Positions 45,744 through 56,399 are shown, counted from the stretch's first letter. The stretch: 64,000 nt of DNA from Leptobrachium leishanense (GCA_009667805.1 CM019063.1:61240881-61304880), one strand, 5' to 3'. Translations and numbers: made by a program. Notes: generated by a model from the letters alone, not told the origin.

Positions 45744-46215
45744 GGCCGGCGTCAGACGAACGCTGTCATCACGTCCGTGTCGTCGCACAGTTTAACATCC
45801 GTCATAGAATTAATTTGTGATCAATAGAGACCAACACACGAAGTACGTGCGCACCGAACAGCGCACGCAACACGCAGGTGGCAACGGACGCCATTTAGGC
45901 CTCGACGTAAAAGCGATACGACGGACGCCCAGAGTGCGCTGCGTCCGCATAGCAGCCTGTGTGTGTGTGATGACGCAACGTCATACGCAGCGCAGTTCGG
46001 ACGTCCATCACGTTGACGCTCAGAGGTTTTTTTGGTCTGGCTGACTGTACCAGTCATTTAATTTTAATAAATTTTGTTAACCATATTTCCCTTTTTTTTT
46101 CTACATCCGTCAAAAAAAACGGACCGTGTGGGGTCTACAGTATCTTCCGTCAGTACGTCCGTCCATTATGCACGCACGCAGAGTGCGCTCAGACTGCGTT
46201 CGTCTGACCTTCGCC
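45744..46215. mobile_element. Harbinger-type MITE, TAA target duplication
   Basis: TAA at 45741-45743 and 46216-46218 bounds ends GGCCGGCGTCAGACGAACGC and, from the right, GGCGAAGGTCAGACGAACGC. The interior shares agtgcgctgcgtccgcatagc with the copy at 11679. Non-coding, 472 bp. Confidence 0.8.
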
Positions 46216-46370
46216 TAAAATGGGTCAAACAACTTTTGCCAATTTCTAAGAAATTCCCTGCCATACCTTGCAAATTAACATACATTAATCAAAATCTCTC
46301 TTGGAGTCGATGATTGCATTTATTGAAGATCACATTGTGTTTTATTACGCCATCAACAAAACGATGATCT

Positions 46371-46562
46371 GGGTGGAGTAGAGGTAACATCACTGCTCTA
46401 TATCTGTGGAGATACAGGTTCGATCCCGGCAAGAGCACCTCTCCAGTAAGTGTCCTTGGGCAAGACACCTAACGGTACATACTCGCCACCCAGGACATAC
46501 TTGAAAACGAGAGAAATCTCAATGTATCCTTCCTGGTAAAATCCTTTCTCAAAAAACAAACA
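46371..46562 (+). mobile_element. tRNA-derived SINE, full length
   Basis: AACGATGATCT (46360-46370) and AACAATGATCT (46563-46573) form an 11-bp target duplication with one mismatch. The head has a box A-like stretch (tgggtggagtagaggtaac) and a good box B (GGTTCGATCCC, near 46429), so RNA polymerase III would transcribe it. The body is gtccttgggcaagacaccta, and the tail gagaaatctcaatgtatcc, ttcctggtaaaat, then A-rich. Other copies lie at 35150-35390, 39691-39784 and 63130-63330. Confidence 0.85.
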
Positions 46563-46573
46563 AACAATGATCT

Positions 46574-47869
46574 AGTCACCAGTAAACACTTTCGTCTTTG
46601 TCACTGCCTGAGCAATGGATTCCTATTCACCTCTTATATTTGAGAGAAGTGGGCTCAGCGTTTTATGTTGAGACGTACATTCCTGTGAAGTGGTCACTGA
46701 AGAGCTTCCATTCTGGATGGCGAAGTTGGCCCCGAGGTGGTTTTTGCTGAGAAAGACCTTTTTTTTTTGACATGCAAGACAAGCATTTCAGTTTGTGTGA
46801 GCGTTTTATCTTTTTTTTTCTCGCCGCTTAATGGTTGCGGTCAATAAATCCCGTGGATAAAGCCTTATTATGTGCTGAACTCGTGTCCCATTTAAATGAA
46901 CTGGCACCCTCCGAATGCCTTGTTTGTTGTGGATAACTCCATAATACCAGCTTTTGTTGTTTAGCAGGTTACAAAAATAATAGCTCACGGGTAAACACAA
47001 ACCATCATCCTGACTCTCATCATAACATGTCGGGATACAATGTCCTCATTGTGGAAATAAACACAGTATACGAAGACTATTAGAAGCTCAAAAAGGCACA
47101 AAATGAACAGAACCAATATTTTATTCGCTAAACTAGAGTCTTGGGTCTTAATATCCAAACAGTTATGTTTTGATATTCTAAATTTTTATTTTTTTATTCT
47201 ACGGTTTGTACATCCCTCGTAGAGTCTCTAAGGATTGGTTTGGCAAATAAATGTCTTGTGCTATTTTGTATCAGGATCATCTTTTGGAAAACTAGCATTT
47301 TATCCATATTCAGAAATGTAAGTTTTTTTTTTTAAATATTTTTTTAATATTTTTAGAATTTAATATTCTTCAGGTCGTCAAGATGGTAAACTGTTATCTT
47401 AACAGGGTTTAGTTAATAAGGGGTGGAGGACGGGCTGTGGTCCGTAGGGTTTAATACAGACGTTAATAAACCTTATGGATTGGAAGTGTTAAACGTTGGG
47501 TGGATCCATGATTTGATGATCCCTTTTTTAAAGTGATGCGGGCTATAACGCTTTAGAATAACAGCAACATATATATACTGTTATATAGCCACTGTAGAAG
47601 GATTGTTCGCAGCATCAACAGCTTTATTGTACAGTTGCAAAAAGAAAATTCCAAAACACAAATAAAAGCCTACTCCTTTCTAGGAGTCTACCTAAACCTA
47701 AGTGGGGTTTTTCTCTCACTAGCAGCACTGGGCAGCTAGGCTGCTTACCAAAAAAAAAAATCAACTCAAATAAAAGGTTTCCTTATTTTCTTAAGTAGTC
47801 AGGGTCACAATCTTCCTCAGTTGGTCTTGGCAAAATGCTGACACCCACGGGATTAACTTCATCAAACTA
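46574..47869. other. No recognisable feature
   Basis: Mostly unique-looking A/T-rich sequence with T runs near 46761 and 47324. No gene identified. Confidence 0.45.
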
Positions 47870-47872
47870 TAA

Positions 47873-48211
47873 GGGCCATGTCAGACGAGGGCACCACGTG
47901 CGCCTGTACTGACCTGCCTCCCGGCGTCCATCGCAGCGTTGTGATGCTTCGACGGGGCCGGCCACACGCTGTAGCGCGCATACGAATTGCACAGGCGTGC
48001 TGTGTCCATTCAAAAAGCCTCCCCGTCAAAGCGCTACGACGTGCGTTCGACGGGGCTGCAATGCGCGATCCTCCATAGGAGGATCAAGCCTTGCAGCGCT
48101 GACCGCACTAACTGCGCTCAGCAAGGTGGCCAGACGGGCATCAGAGTGGAAGGAACTTCCACTCTCATGGACGTTCCTTCCACTCTTAAAAGCGCTCGTC
48201 TGACCCCGGCC
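47873..48211. mobile_element. Harbinger-type MITE, TAA/TAG flanks
   Basis: TAA (47870-47872) and TAG (48212-48214) bound ends GGGCCATGTCAGACGAGGGC and, from the right, GGCCGGGGTCAGACGAGCGC. The interior gtactgacctgcctcccgg is shared with the copy at 9318. Non-coding. Confidence 0.75.
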
Positions 48212-48576
48212 TAGAGGGCTGGGTAGCATAATTGGTGAGCGACTGGCAATGGTTAACTCTTTAAGCAGAGGAAAGGGGCTTTTTCCATCCGCCTGCTTTA
48301 TACTGCTTTACTGATGATTTATTACCCTTTCCCAATACTTATGGAGTGAGAACTCGCGTCTGTACAAGTGTCTTCAAAATCTCAAACAGGAAACATAAAA
48401 AGTATACACAGAAAAAGGCATATAGTGTACCATGTAGATCTTTGGAATTACCACTCCACGTGTTCCAGAACTTGCTGATGGACACAGATTCTGACTTGTC
48501 TCTTTTTTTTCCCCTTATTATATCTGAAGCGGTGTTGTGGTTTGGGTCAATAGGAACATATACAGTGAAATAGAAA

Positions 48577-48712
48577 CAGGGCTGTCAAACTCGCAGCCCC
48601 CCATATGATGATGCCTTAATTTCCCAGAATTCCTTAAATGCAACAGATGGCCAGGGAATCATGGGAGCTGTAGTTCAGAAACATCTGGGGGGGGCAGAGT
48701 TTGACAGCCCTG
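48577..48712. mobile_element. 136-bp hAT MITE, copy 2
   Basis: Ends CAGGGCTGTCAAACTC and its inverse GAGTTTGACAGCCCTG. The interior gggaatcatgggagctgtag and ttcagaaacatctg is shared with 33080-33214. The flanks (aatagaaa, gaatagac) are a decayed duplication. Confidence 0.8.
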
Positions 48713-49226
48713 GAATAGACTGTTTCTCTTCAGACAATTGAGCGGAGAAATCTACAGGCTTCTTGGGTTGCGTGTGTTTGACTGTGAAATCTGTTATAAT
48801 GTGGCGCTGCTGCCAAATGGCTCCCTTTACAATAATTGTTGGGGGGAAAAAATCCGCTTTTTATAAGAAAAACCTGCAGCTGCGGATGATTGGTAACTCG
48901 CAGTAGTGTGAGAAAGTAATCCTCCGTTTTATGCAATACAGCTGGTTTATGAATATTTCCACAATCCTCATGATTTCAGACATTCGGGTTCTTTGATGGG
49001 TTTTTGACGTTTTGTTCAGAACATTCCTTCCAGCGACTTGGAAATCCAACCTTTTGCTTTGTTACTAATGAATAAAATTATATTCCGAAGCATTGCCATC
49101 TGCGAATACCTAGAAATATGTTTTTAACCTTTTTTCCAGATTTATTATGTCACTATTACTGTGTCTTTAGAAGTGTTTTTTTTTTTTTTTTTTTTCATAT
49201 CCATTGTGACCTTCATCCTCCTAAAT

Positions 49227-49361
49227 CAGGGATCTTAAACTCTGGAGCCCCAGATGTTTCTGAACTACACCTCCCATGATTCTCTTGCCTTTCATTGCAT
49301 TCAAAGAATTCTGGAAATTGTAGGCAATAAACATCTAGGGGGCCAGAGTTTAAAACCCCTG
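49227..49361. mobile_element. 135-bp hAT MITE, copy 3 (inverted relative to copy 2)
   Basis: Ends CAGGGATCTTAAACTC and, from the right, CAGGGGTTTTAAACTC. The interior reads in the opposite direction to the other copies (gatgtttctgaactacacct). Target duplication not clear. Confidence 0.75.
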
Positions 49362-49850
49362 CTTCTGAACAAATGGTGGGTGGGATCTGACTTCTTCTGT
49401 CTCAGCGTTGAGTATAAGAAAAGTAGACTTATTTAGTAGCGTGGATGTTGTTTGATCTGGGCTTTAGGAGCTTCAGCGCCAGGTTTCGAGGGGGAACAGT
49501 TCAGGCCGGCACAACTGTAAGGCAAACAAGACATTTGCCTGGACGACTGGCCAGCGTAGATGTTTGGGTTCAATAATGAGAGCAAATGGGAATATGCCCC
49601 CTAACTCCAATGTCATATTGAGCATGTGCAGAGTCTCCTGTGTCCTGGCAGATCAGGGAAATGGGGGCGCAGGGGGTATCCCCCCCCCAGCTGTAGTCCC
49701 ATTGTAGGAGATACAGGTGTCTTTTGTCACTCTGCCAATTACCAGTGACACAGGACTGGAGGAACACTCCTCTTTAATTTACTATAGTGTTCAGGATACG
49801 TAAAGTGACCCTTTACTGCTGCCAATTTGTAAACAAAATCCTAGTGCAAG
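49362..49850. other. No recognisable feature
   Basis: No gene or element terminus supported in this stretch. Confidence 0.4.
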
Positions 49851-50628
49851 TGTCACATGGTAGATCTAGATTTGGAACCCAGGATGCAGTACCGTATCTT
49901 CCAATTCTCGGACAGCGTGAATTGAAGATGGATTAAGGAGTTTTGCAGGGAGCGTGATCAGCAGAACATATGCAGGTCGAGGTACACAGTCCAATATCAG
50001 GGGCAGGCAGAGTTCGTTCAGAGTGAGGGGGTCAGCCGAGGTCAATACCAGGAAATCCAAATAGGGGGTAGGGAGGTAGGCGAGGAGGTATAGGAAGGTA
50101 CCAGTAACCAGAGATCTAGTGTAGGGAGCACAGAACGTCTGAGCATCTATCCATGGGAGTGAGGGGTTTAAATAGGGCGCCCAGGACAGTCCATCCCCTC
50201 CCCAGCTGTCAAGTCCCTCCTCCCCACTAACTCCACCAATGGCAGAGAATAGAGGTCCCGGGGTCATCGCCGCCGCCCAACACCATGCCGGAAAAAAGTT
50301 TAAGCTTAGGCACCATCCCCCTTGGTGGGTCAACGGCGTTATTTCTTGGTTTTGGAATAAATCCACTTGAACTAATATTGTGGTATCCGGAGTTTTATTT
50401 ATTGTTTTGCGTATTGGGGCTGCAACGCCATGCCGGAGCTGGATGGGGTATCCCCGGCCAGTATGGAGGAGGACCCCCGCTCGCTATGGGTGCGTGGAGC
50501 CGCCGCTGAACCCCGCCCACCGAGCGGACGATGGAGCCTGGCACTCGCTGGGCAGGGAGCAGGGCTGTCAGAGATGCTCCGGGGGAGGTGAGCTCGGCGC
50601 GGGGGATGAGAGGGGCCAGACCCTGACA
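49851..50628 (-). repeat. 3' LTR of the minus-strand gypsy element
   Basis: On the minus strand it begins TGTCAGGGTCTGG at 50628 and ends CATGTGACA at 49851. A TATA-like ctatttaaacccc lies at about 50165-50177. An insert of 145 bp at 50293-50437 is flanked by repeats of ccatgccgg. The LTR start TGTCAGGG is shared with the plus-strand element, although the two are distinct families. Confidence 0.75.
50293..50437. mobile_element. Short insert in the LTR with ~12-bp duplication
   Basis: aacaccatgccgg (50280-50292) and aacgccatgccgg (50425-50437) flank or end the segment, an imperfect 13-bp repeat differing by one base. The insert includes ggaataaatccacttgaac and ttttatttattg, similar to text beside the hammerhead-like motif at 45594. 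It may be a short retroelement fragment of the same group. Confidence 0.5.
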
Positions 50629-50640
50629 TTACCCCTCTCT
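50629..50640 (-). promoter_or_regulatory. Polypurine tract of the minus-strand gypsy element
   Basis: AGAGAGGGGTAA on the minus strand lies directly before the LTR start TGTCAGGG. A purine run here primes plus-strand DNA synthesis in LTR retrotransposons. Confidence 0.75.
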
Positions 50641-50659
50641 CAAGGCGCAACCTCCGGAG

Positions 50660-51994
50660 GCGCAAGGGAGCCGGTTTCTCCGGATGGGCCCGATGAAAGG
50701 TTTGAACCAGATGACGGACATGCACTACGGAGGCCGGCTCCCAAGAATGTTCCTCATTCACTGGATGAGATACTCAAGACGGTTTCTGCGGTAGCGAGAA
50801 TCCAGAATGTCTTCCACCTCAAACTCTTCTTCGCCATCTATGAGGAGAGGACCAGGAGGGACCAGGGGTCGTCTGAAAAGTGTGTCGGATATATGTGGCA
50901 TGATGAGAGACACATTGAATACCGGATGTACCTTCATAGATGGTGGCAATTCCAGACGAACATTCACTGGAGAGTACACGTTCGTGATAGTAAAGGGCCC
51001 TATATATTTGGGTCCCAGTTTCTTTGTCGGGCAGGAGAGCCTGAGGTGCCGGGTAGAGAGCCAGACCTTTTGACCTACTTGATAGGAAGGAGGGGGTCAT
51101 CTGTGGCGGTCGGCTTGGATCTTTTGGTTTCGCTGAGTCTCTTTGATAATGGTTTGGAGGTGACGGTGACAATCCTGTAATTGAAGAATCCGATCATTGA
51201 CAGTGGGCACGGATCCCATAGGCGGTAGATCTGGTAACAGAGAGGGGTGATATCCGTAGTTCACAAAGAATGGGGCATTTTTTATGGAGTCGTGGAATTG
51301 GGAGTTGTATGAAAACTCTGCTGACGGTAGGAGGGTGTGCCAATTATCTTGTAGATAGGTGGTGAAACATCTCAGATACTGTTCTAACCATTGATTTACC
51401 CGTTCGGTTTGTCCGATACTTTGTGGGTGGAATGCAGAGGAGAGACAGATCTTGATTTTGAGTATTCCGCAGAAGGCGGACCAGAATTTGGACGTAAATT
51501 GTGTGCCCCGATCTGAAACAATTGAAGATTGTACTCCATGGAGACGAAAAACATGATGGTAAAAAAGATCGGCTGTTTTTTCGGCTGTAGGAAGACTCAA
51601 AACAGGAATGAAATGGGCCATTTTTGTGTATCTATCTACAACCACCATAATGGTTGTGTTACCGTGGGATGGTGGTAAATCCACAATAAAATCCACTGTT
51701 ATGGCTTTCCATGGGGTTTCTGGAGTTACGAGTGGTTGTAGTAATCCTGTAGGCCTGAGGGTTGAGTGTTTAGCTTGGTTACATATTTGGCAGGATTGTA
51801 CGTATTGTTTGATTTCTGTATTGATGGACGGCCACCAAAAGTAACGGTTGGCGAATTTGATAGTTTTGTTGATGCCAGGATGACCTACTGTAAGGGAATC
51901 ATGAATGGTTTGAAGGACTTCAAGACGGTTTTGTGGAGAGACGTAGATTCGGTCATGAGCCATTGGTAACCCATCGAGATATTGGGTATGGGTC
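50660..51994 (-). pseudogene. Gypsy integrase with C-terminal chromodomain, disrupted
   Basis: The integrase would insert the retrotransposon DNA, and the chromodomain would direct it to chromatin. In order: zinc-binding HHCC (HDSLTVGHPGINK, CQICNQAKH), the catalytic core with D in ITVDFIVDLPPS, D in SIVSDRGTQF and E in GQTERVNQWLE, a GPF-like stretch, LEYLIQ of the chromodomain preceded by EFEVEDILDSRY, and SWEPASVVHVRHLV in another frame. One in-frame TGA near 51095 and a frame change near 50757 disable it. The N-terminal pol part is missing. It is about 60% similar to the integrase of the element at 52551. Confidence 0.85.
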
Positions 51995-52533
51995 TGTCAG
52001 GGTTGCGGGCTCCGCGGCGTTCGGTCCGGCCGCTCCCTTCTTATCGGGCCTGTGCCCGGAGGGGACGGCCGGGACCTATGGGAACGCCTGGCGGTTCTTC
52101 GGGACCCGACTTGCCCTCCGTGGTGGCTCCGGTGTCCCAGGGAGATGGAAGGTCGGGTCCTGGGTCGCCTGCGGTGGTCCTCCGACGGAGCCCAAGGCTG
52201 CAGGCGCAGAGCAAGCCTTAGAATGGACGCGCGCGCGCCCAGGCTCCGCCAATATGGCGGCCGGGCGGCGGCGCACGTCCGTGACGTCATTGGCGTCCCA
52301 GGCAGGGGGGTGGAGCTTGGTGGGTATTTAGGCTTGAGAGATCAGTTCCTCCTCGCTTCGCAATTGCAACAGTTCCCTAGTGTAGCCTTCCTTCCTAAGT
52401 GATTGCCTTACTGTATTGACCCGGAAAGTGACCCCTTACCACGAGTATTTCTCCTATCCTGACCTGGCTTGTGACCTCGACTTCGTATCTCTTCTTGAAC
52501 CCTCTGGCTTCCACGTACCCGGGATCCCTGACA
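51995..52533 (+). repeat. 5' LTR of the plus-strand gypsy element
   Basis: It begins TGTCAGGG and ends CCCTGACA, an 8-bp inverted terminal match with TG...CA ends, 539 bp. GC-rich U3 (52000-52310) is followed by a TATA-like gggtatttagg (52322-52332) and, about 30 bases on, the tract GCTTCGCAATT (52355-52365), taken as the R start. The frame upstream of Gag is also open across U5, but this is not evidence for coding. Confidence 0.85.
52322..52332 (+). promoter_or_regulatory. TATA-like box of the gypsy LTR
   Basis: gggtatttagg lies 23-33 bases upstream of GCTTCGCAATT (52355), the spacing expected for an RNA polymerase II start there. This is inferred from position only. Confidence 0.5.
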
Positions 52534-52534
52534 G

Positions 52535-52545
52535 AATTGCGAAGC
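52535..52545 (+). promoter_or_regulatory. Candidate self-priming primer-binding site
   Basis: AATTGCGAAGC starts one base after the LTR's terminal CA. It is the exact reverse complement of GCTTCGCAATT at 52355-52365, just downstream of the TATA-like box. There is no TGG typical of a tRNA 3'-end match at this point. In Tf1 and sushi-type elements the first 11 bases of the mRNA fold back onto such a site and are cleaved to prime reverse transcription. Confidence 0.65.
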
Positions 52546-52550
52546 CACCA

Positions 52551-55500
52551 ATGGAGCTCGCCGATGTCGTAGGAGCATTGGATACCCTGTCACAACAGGT
52601 GAATACCCTAACCTGCTCCATGAGAGAACTTCAAAATGGACAGCGGCACCTCCAGGAACAGTTCCTAACGTTCCAAACCACCTTCCCTACTGGTCCATCA
52701 GAAGGAATCCACGTTCCAGAACCCCGTATACCTATGCCGGAACGGTATTCAGGTAGACAAGATCATTTTCAGGCTTTTGTGACCTCTTGCGAACTTCTTT
52801 TTTCTCTGAATCCTCGGACTTATTATAGTGACTACGTCAAAATCCGTACTACGATATCATTGCTGACTGGAGAGGCACAAGCTTGGGCACATAATCTCTT
52901 GCGATCTCAGAACCCAGTAACAGAGACCTGGTCACTTTTTCTCAATACAATGGCAGCTATGTTTGATGATCCACTTCGGGCCAGTACTGCAGAGAACGGT
53001 CTTCGTTCCTTACGTCAAGGTCGTCGCTCAGTGGAGGCCTATGTCATTGATTTTCGTCGCCTTGCCTGTGAAACAGGATGGAATGATGCTGCCCTAATAG
53101 GACAATTCCGTTTGGGTCTTTCGGAGGCTCTGAAAGACGAGATTGCACGGGTTGGTGCTCCCTCTTCTTTGGAGAACCTGGTTCAAACGGCTATCCAAAT
53201 CGATAGAAGACTCCGCGAACGTGCAAGAGAAAGGTCGGCTTCCTATGTACCCATGTCTCGCCCTCAGGCGGTGACCTCTGGTAACCAAGTGGCACCACCC
53301 ACACCTGAGGAACCTATGCAGGTCGGTTTTACACAGGGTCGTCTTTCTCCCGATGAATTGCATCGACGACGTCTGCAGAACCTCTGTCTTTATTGTGGTC
53401 GACCAAATCATATTGCACGTTATTGCCCAGAAAAAAATAAGGGTCGAACAGGTAACCCAAGTCCCCTCCTTCGTCTCGTGCACCTGTCAACCTCAAGTGG
53501 TTGCACTCCCGTGTTGACGCTACCTCTTGTCTTACAGTGGGGAAAGAAGACGCGAACTCTCACCGCGATGGTTGATTCCGGAGCGAGTGGGAATTTCCTC
53601 GATAAAGCGATAGCTGAAACTGCCTGTATACCTGTAATAAAGAAATCCTTCCCTTTGCAGATACAGGTTGTCGATGGGTCTTCTTTGTCCTCCGGGCCAG
53701 TCACCAAGGAGACAGTACCATTACAGGTGACCATAGGTCCTGGGCATAGCGAGGTAGTACGATTTGACATCGTTAATACACCCTTATTCCCGATTATTTT
53801 AGGACTTCCCTGGCTTCGTCAGCATGATCCTCGGATTTCCTGGTCTTCCGGTACGTTCGCTTTTACTTCCTCCTACTGTACCCAGCATTGTCTCTTACCA
53901 CGTTGTCATGTCGTGAATACGGTATTGGACTCTAATATGACACCCCAATACCAAACCGTTCTTCCCGAAGTTTACTCCTCCTTCTCCGATGTGTTTGATG
54001 AAAAAGGAGTGGAGGTTCTACCTCCTAGAAGGCCATATGATTGTCCTATCGAACTCCTGCCAGGAGCACCTATTCCTTATGGAAGATTATATCCGCTATC
54101 CGAACCCGAACTGAAGGTACTAAAGGGATATATACAAGAGAATCTCGATAAAGGGTTTATCCGACATTCAACTTCTCCAGCAGGTGCAGGCATCTTTTTT
54201 GTAGAGAAAAAGGACGGCGGTCTGCGTCCCTGTGTTGACTATCGTGAACTCAACCGCATAACGATTAAAAACCGATACCCTCTTCCCTTGATCTCGGAGT
54301 TGATCGAGCGTCTTCAGGGGGCAACCATCTACTCTAAGATCGATCTAAAAGGAGCATACAACCTGGTCAGAGTACGACAAGGTGATGAATGGAAGACAGC
54401 ATTCAGGTCACGCTACGGCCACTTTGAATATATGGTGATGCCGTTTGGACTTTGTAATGCCCCTGGCACGTTTCAACATTTCCTCAACGATATATTCCGA
54501 GATCTGCTGGATCAATATGTTGTGATTTATTTGGATGATATCCTTGTTTTCTCTTGTTCTCTCACAGACCACAGAGACCATGTAGCAACGGTGTTGTCTC
54601 GTCTTCGAACTTATCGGCTGTATGCAAAGATTGAGAAATGCGTCTTTGAAGCCACGGAGATAGAGTTCCTGGGTTTTCTGTTTACTCCCGGACGCATTGC
54701 CATGGATCACAGGAAGGTAGCAGCCATTCGTACTTGGCCCGTACCCGTTGACAAGAAAGCCGTCCAACGATTTATTGGTTTTGCCAATTTTTATAGACGT
54801 TTCATACAGGGGTTTTCCTCGATTATCCTACCCCTTACTGTGTTGACTAAACAACAGACCAAGTTCAACTGGACGGCAGAGGCACAACATGCTTTTGACT
54901 CCCTGAAACAACGTTTTAGTACCGCACCTGTTCTGGTTCTACCTGACCCTTCACAGTCGTATGAAGTGGAGGTCGATGCCTCGTCTGTGGGAATCGGGGC
55001 TGTTCTATCACAAAGGAGACCCCCAGAACGGGCTCTACATCCGGTGGCATACTACTCTAGGAAGTTAACCCCTGCCGAGGTTAACTACGACGTCAGTGAC
55101 AGAGAATTACTAGCCATAAAATGTGCTTTGGCAGAATGGCGTCATCTGTTGGAGGGTGCTCTTCACCCCTTCATGGTCTTCACCGACCATAAGAATTTGG
55201 AATATCTCAGGACTGCTAAACGACTTAACCCACGTCAAGCAAGATGGTCGCTGTTCTTTTCCCGGTTTGACTTCCAGGTGACATACAAACCCGGTACTCA
55301 GAACAAGAAAGCAGATGCCTTATCACGCCTCTCTTCTCCGGCAAATCCACCTATTGTCAATGATTTGATCCTTTTACCCTCTAGATTTCTTGGGGTTACT
55401 ACGACTCTCATGCAACAGATACGTTCACACACCGATTCTACTGTCCAACCACAAATAACCGGACTTCAAACACGACACAAGCAATGTCTGGTTCCTCGTC

Positions 55501-56393
55501 AAGAACAACTGGCGGTGTTACAGCAATTCCATGATACTCCAGGAAGCGGTCATCCAGGAATAAGAAAAACCAAGGATTTGATAACACGGTATTTTTGGTG
55601 GCCGACCCTTGCTCAGGATGTAAAAAGATTTGTGAACTCTTGTTCAGTGTGTGCTCGTGCTAAACATAGCACAAAGAGACCTGTGGGTCTTCTTCAGCCT
55701 CTTCCGGTACCCGAACAACCATGGTCGCACATTACTATTGATTTTATTGTAGAGCTTCCTCCCTCACATAAATATACCACTATCATGGTGACTGTGGACC
55801 GTCTGACTAAGATGGCTCATTTTACTCCGGTCCGAGGTTTGCCTACTGCGGCACACACTGCATCGCTCTTTTTACAGAACGTTTATCGCTTACATGGTGT
55901 TCCGGAATCCATCGTGTCTGATCGAGGGGTGCAGTTCACTTCTCGTTTTTGGAAACATTTTTGCCGTGCGTTGGGGATATCTGTCGATTTGTCAACTGCA
56001 TATCACCCCCATACCAACGGACAGACGGAGCGGGTGAATCAGTCTCTCGAAATGTACCTGCGCTGTTATACGACATACCTCCAGGACGATTGGGATACAT
56101 TGTTGGGCACCGCGGAATATGCATATAATGCTCGGTTGCACGATTCTACCCGTTGTTCCCCCTTTTTCATGTTGTATGGTTATCATCCCCCTCCTCTTCC
56201 TGATTTGCCTAGTGTTACCCCCGGTTCCGGGGTCGCGTCTCGTTTACGTGCTCTCCGGCAATGTCGTCATACGGCTCGGGATAGTCTTTCTTTCAAAAAA
56301 TATACTAAACGGACGAGTGTTCTGCTTCTTGATGCTTCGGTATTCTATAATGTAACTTGGTTATTTTTACTGACGCCATTTACGATCTGTTGA
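52551..56393 (+). CDS. Gypsy Gag-Pol polyprotein, C-terminally truncated
   Basis: Retrotransposon capsid and replication enzymes in one frame. I chose ATG 52551 because it follows the leader. Residues from there: Gag about 1-270 with a retrotrans_gag-type region; zinc knuckle CX2CX4HX4C at 279-292 (CLYCGRPNHIARYC); aspartic protease with D342 in VDSGASGNF; reverse transcriptase with PFGLCNAPGTF and the catalytic YLDD (660-663); RNase H (EVDASSVGIGAVLS, near 808); integrase with HHCC, then D1064 (TIDFIVEL), D1124 (VSDRGVQF) and E1160 (GQTERVNQ), spacing D35E. After YGYHPPPLPD the expected chromodomain is missing, and the last ~35 residues are unrelated. Likely a member of the sushi-like chromoviruses. 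Confidence 0.9.
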   Translation: MELADVVGALDTLSQQVNTLTCSMRELQNGQRHLQEQFLTFQTTFPTGPSEGIHVPEPRIPMPERYSGRQDHFQAFVTSCELLFSLNPRTYYSDYVKIRTTISLLTGEAQAWAHNLLRSQNPVTETWSLFLNTMAAMFDDPLRASTAENGLRSLRQGRRSVEAYVIDFRRLACETGWNDAALIGQFRLGLSEALKDEIARVGAPSSLENLVQTAIQIDRRLRERARERSASYVPMSRPQAVTSGNQVAPPTPEEPMQVGFTQGRLSPDELHRRRLQNLCLYCGRPNHIARYCPEKNKGRTGNPSPLLRLVHLSTSSGCTPVLTLPLVLQWGKKTRTLTAMVDSGASGNFLDKAIAETACIPVIKKSFPLQIQVVDGSSLSSGPVTKETVPLQVTIGPGHSEVVRFDIVNTPLFPIILGLPWLRQHDPRISWSSGTFAFTSSYCTQHCLLPRCHVVNTVLDSNMTPQYQTVLPEVYSSFSDVFDEKGVEVLPPRRPYDCPIELLPGAPIPYGRLYPLSEPELKVLKGYIQENLDKGFIRHSTSPAGAGIFFVEKKDGGLRPCVDYRELNRITIKNRYPLPLISELIERLQGATIYSKIDLKGAYNLVRVRQGDEWKTAFRSRYGHFEYMVMPFGLCNAPGTFQHFLNDIFRDLLDQYVVIYLDDILVFSCSLTDHRDHVATVLSRLRTYRLYAKIEKCVFEATEIEFLGFLFTPGRIAMDHRKVAAIRTWPVPVDKKAVQRFIGFANFYRRFIQGFSSIILPLTVLTKQQTKFNWTAEAQHAFDSLKQRFSTAPVLVLPDPSQSYEVEVDASSVGIGAVLSQRRPPERALHPVAYYSRKLTPAEVNYDVSDRELLAIKCALAEWRHLLEGALHPFMVFTDHKNLEYLRTAKRLNPRQARWSLFFSRFDFQVTYKPGTQNKKADALSRLSSPANPPIVNDLILLPSRFLGVTTTLMQQIRSHTDSTVQPQITGLQTRHKQCLVPRQEQLAVLQQFHDTPGSGHPGIRKTKDLITRYFWWPTLAQDVKRFVNSCSVCARAKHSTKRPVGLLQPLPVPEQPWSHITIDFIVELPPSHKYTTIMVTVDRLTKMAHFTPVRGLPTAAHTASLFLQNVYRLHGVPESIVSDRGVQFTSRFWKHFCRALGISVDLSTAYHPHTNGQTERVNQSLEMYLRCYTTYLQDDWDTLLGTAEYAYNARLHDSTRCSPFFMLYGYHPPPLPDLPSVTPGSGVASRLRALRQCRHTARDSLSFKKYTKRTSVLLLDASVFYNVTWLFLLTPFTIC

Positions 56394-56399
56394 AAAAGA

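Larger units (their letters stand above)
49851..51994 (-). mobile_element. Chromovirus-type gypsy retrotransposon, 3' half, minus strand
   Basis: Read on the minus strand, this is the end of pol (integrase and chromodomain, 51994 to about 50660), a polypurine tract (50629-50640) and the 3' LTR (50628 to 49851). The pol frame continues open to the junction at 51994, where the 5' LTR of a second, oppositely oriented gypsy element begins. The second element therefore inserted into this one. The other half is not found beyond 56.4 kb, so it has been deleted or moved. Confidence 0.85.
51995..56310 (+). mobile_element. Chromovirus-type gypsy retrotransposon, lacking its 3' end
   Basis: A 5' LTR (51995-52533) is followed by one long gag-pol frame that ends abnormally near 56300 within the integrase C-terminal region. 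There is no chromodomain, polypurine tract or 3' LTR. The element lies inside the minus-strand gypsy copy at 49851-51994. Its frame is otherwise open over 1,280 codons, which indicates recent insertion followed by 3' loss or an assembly join. Confidence 0.88.

Noticed and set aside
52416..52550. Upstream extension of the Gag frame
   Set aside because: The frame is open into the LTR, but 52416-52533 is U5 and the leader lies at 52534-52550, so the ATG at 52551 is the better start.
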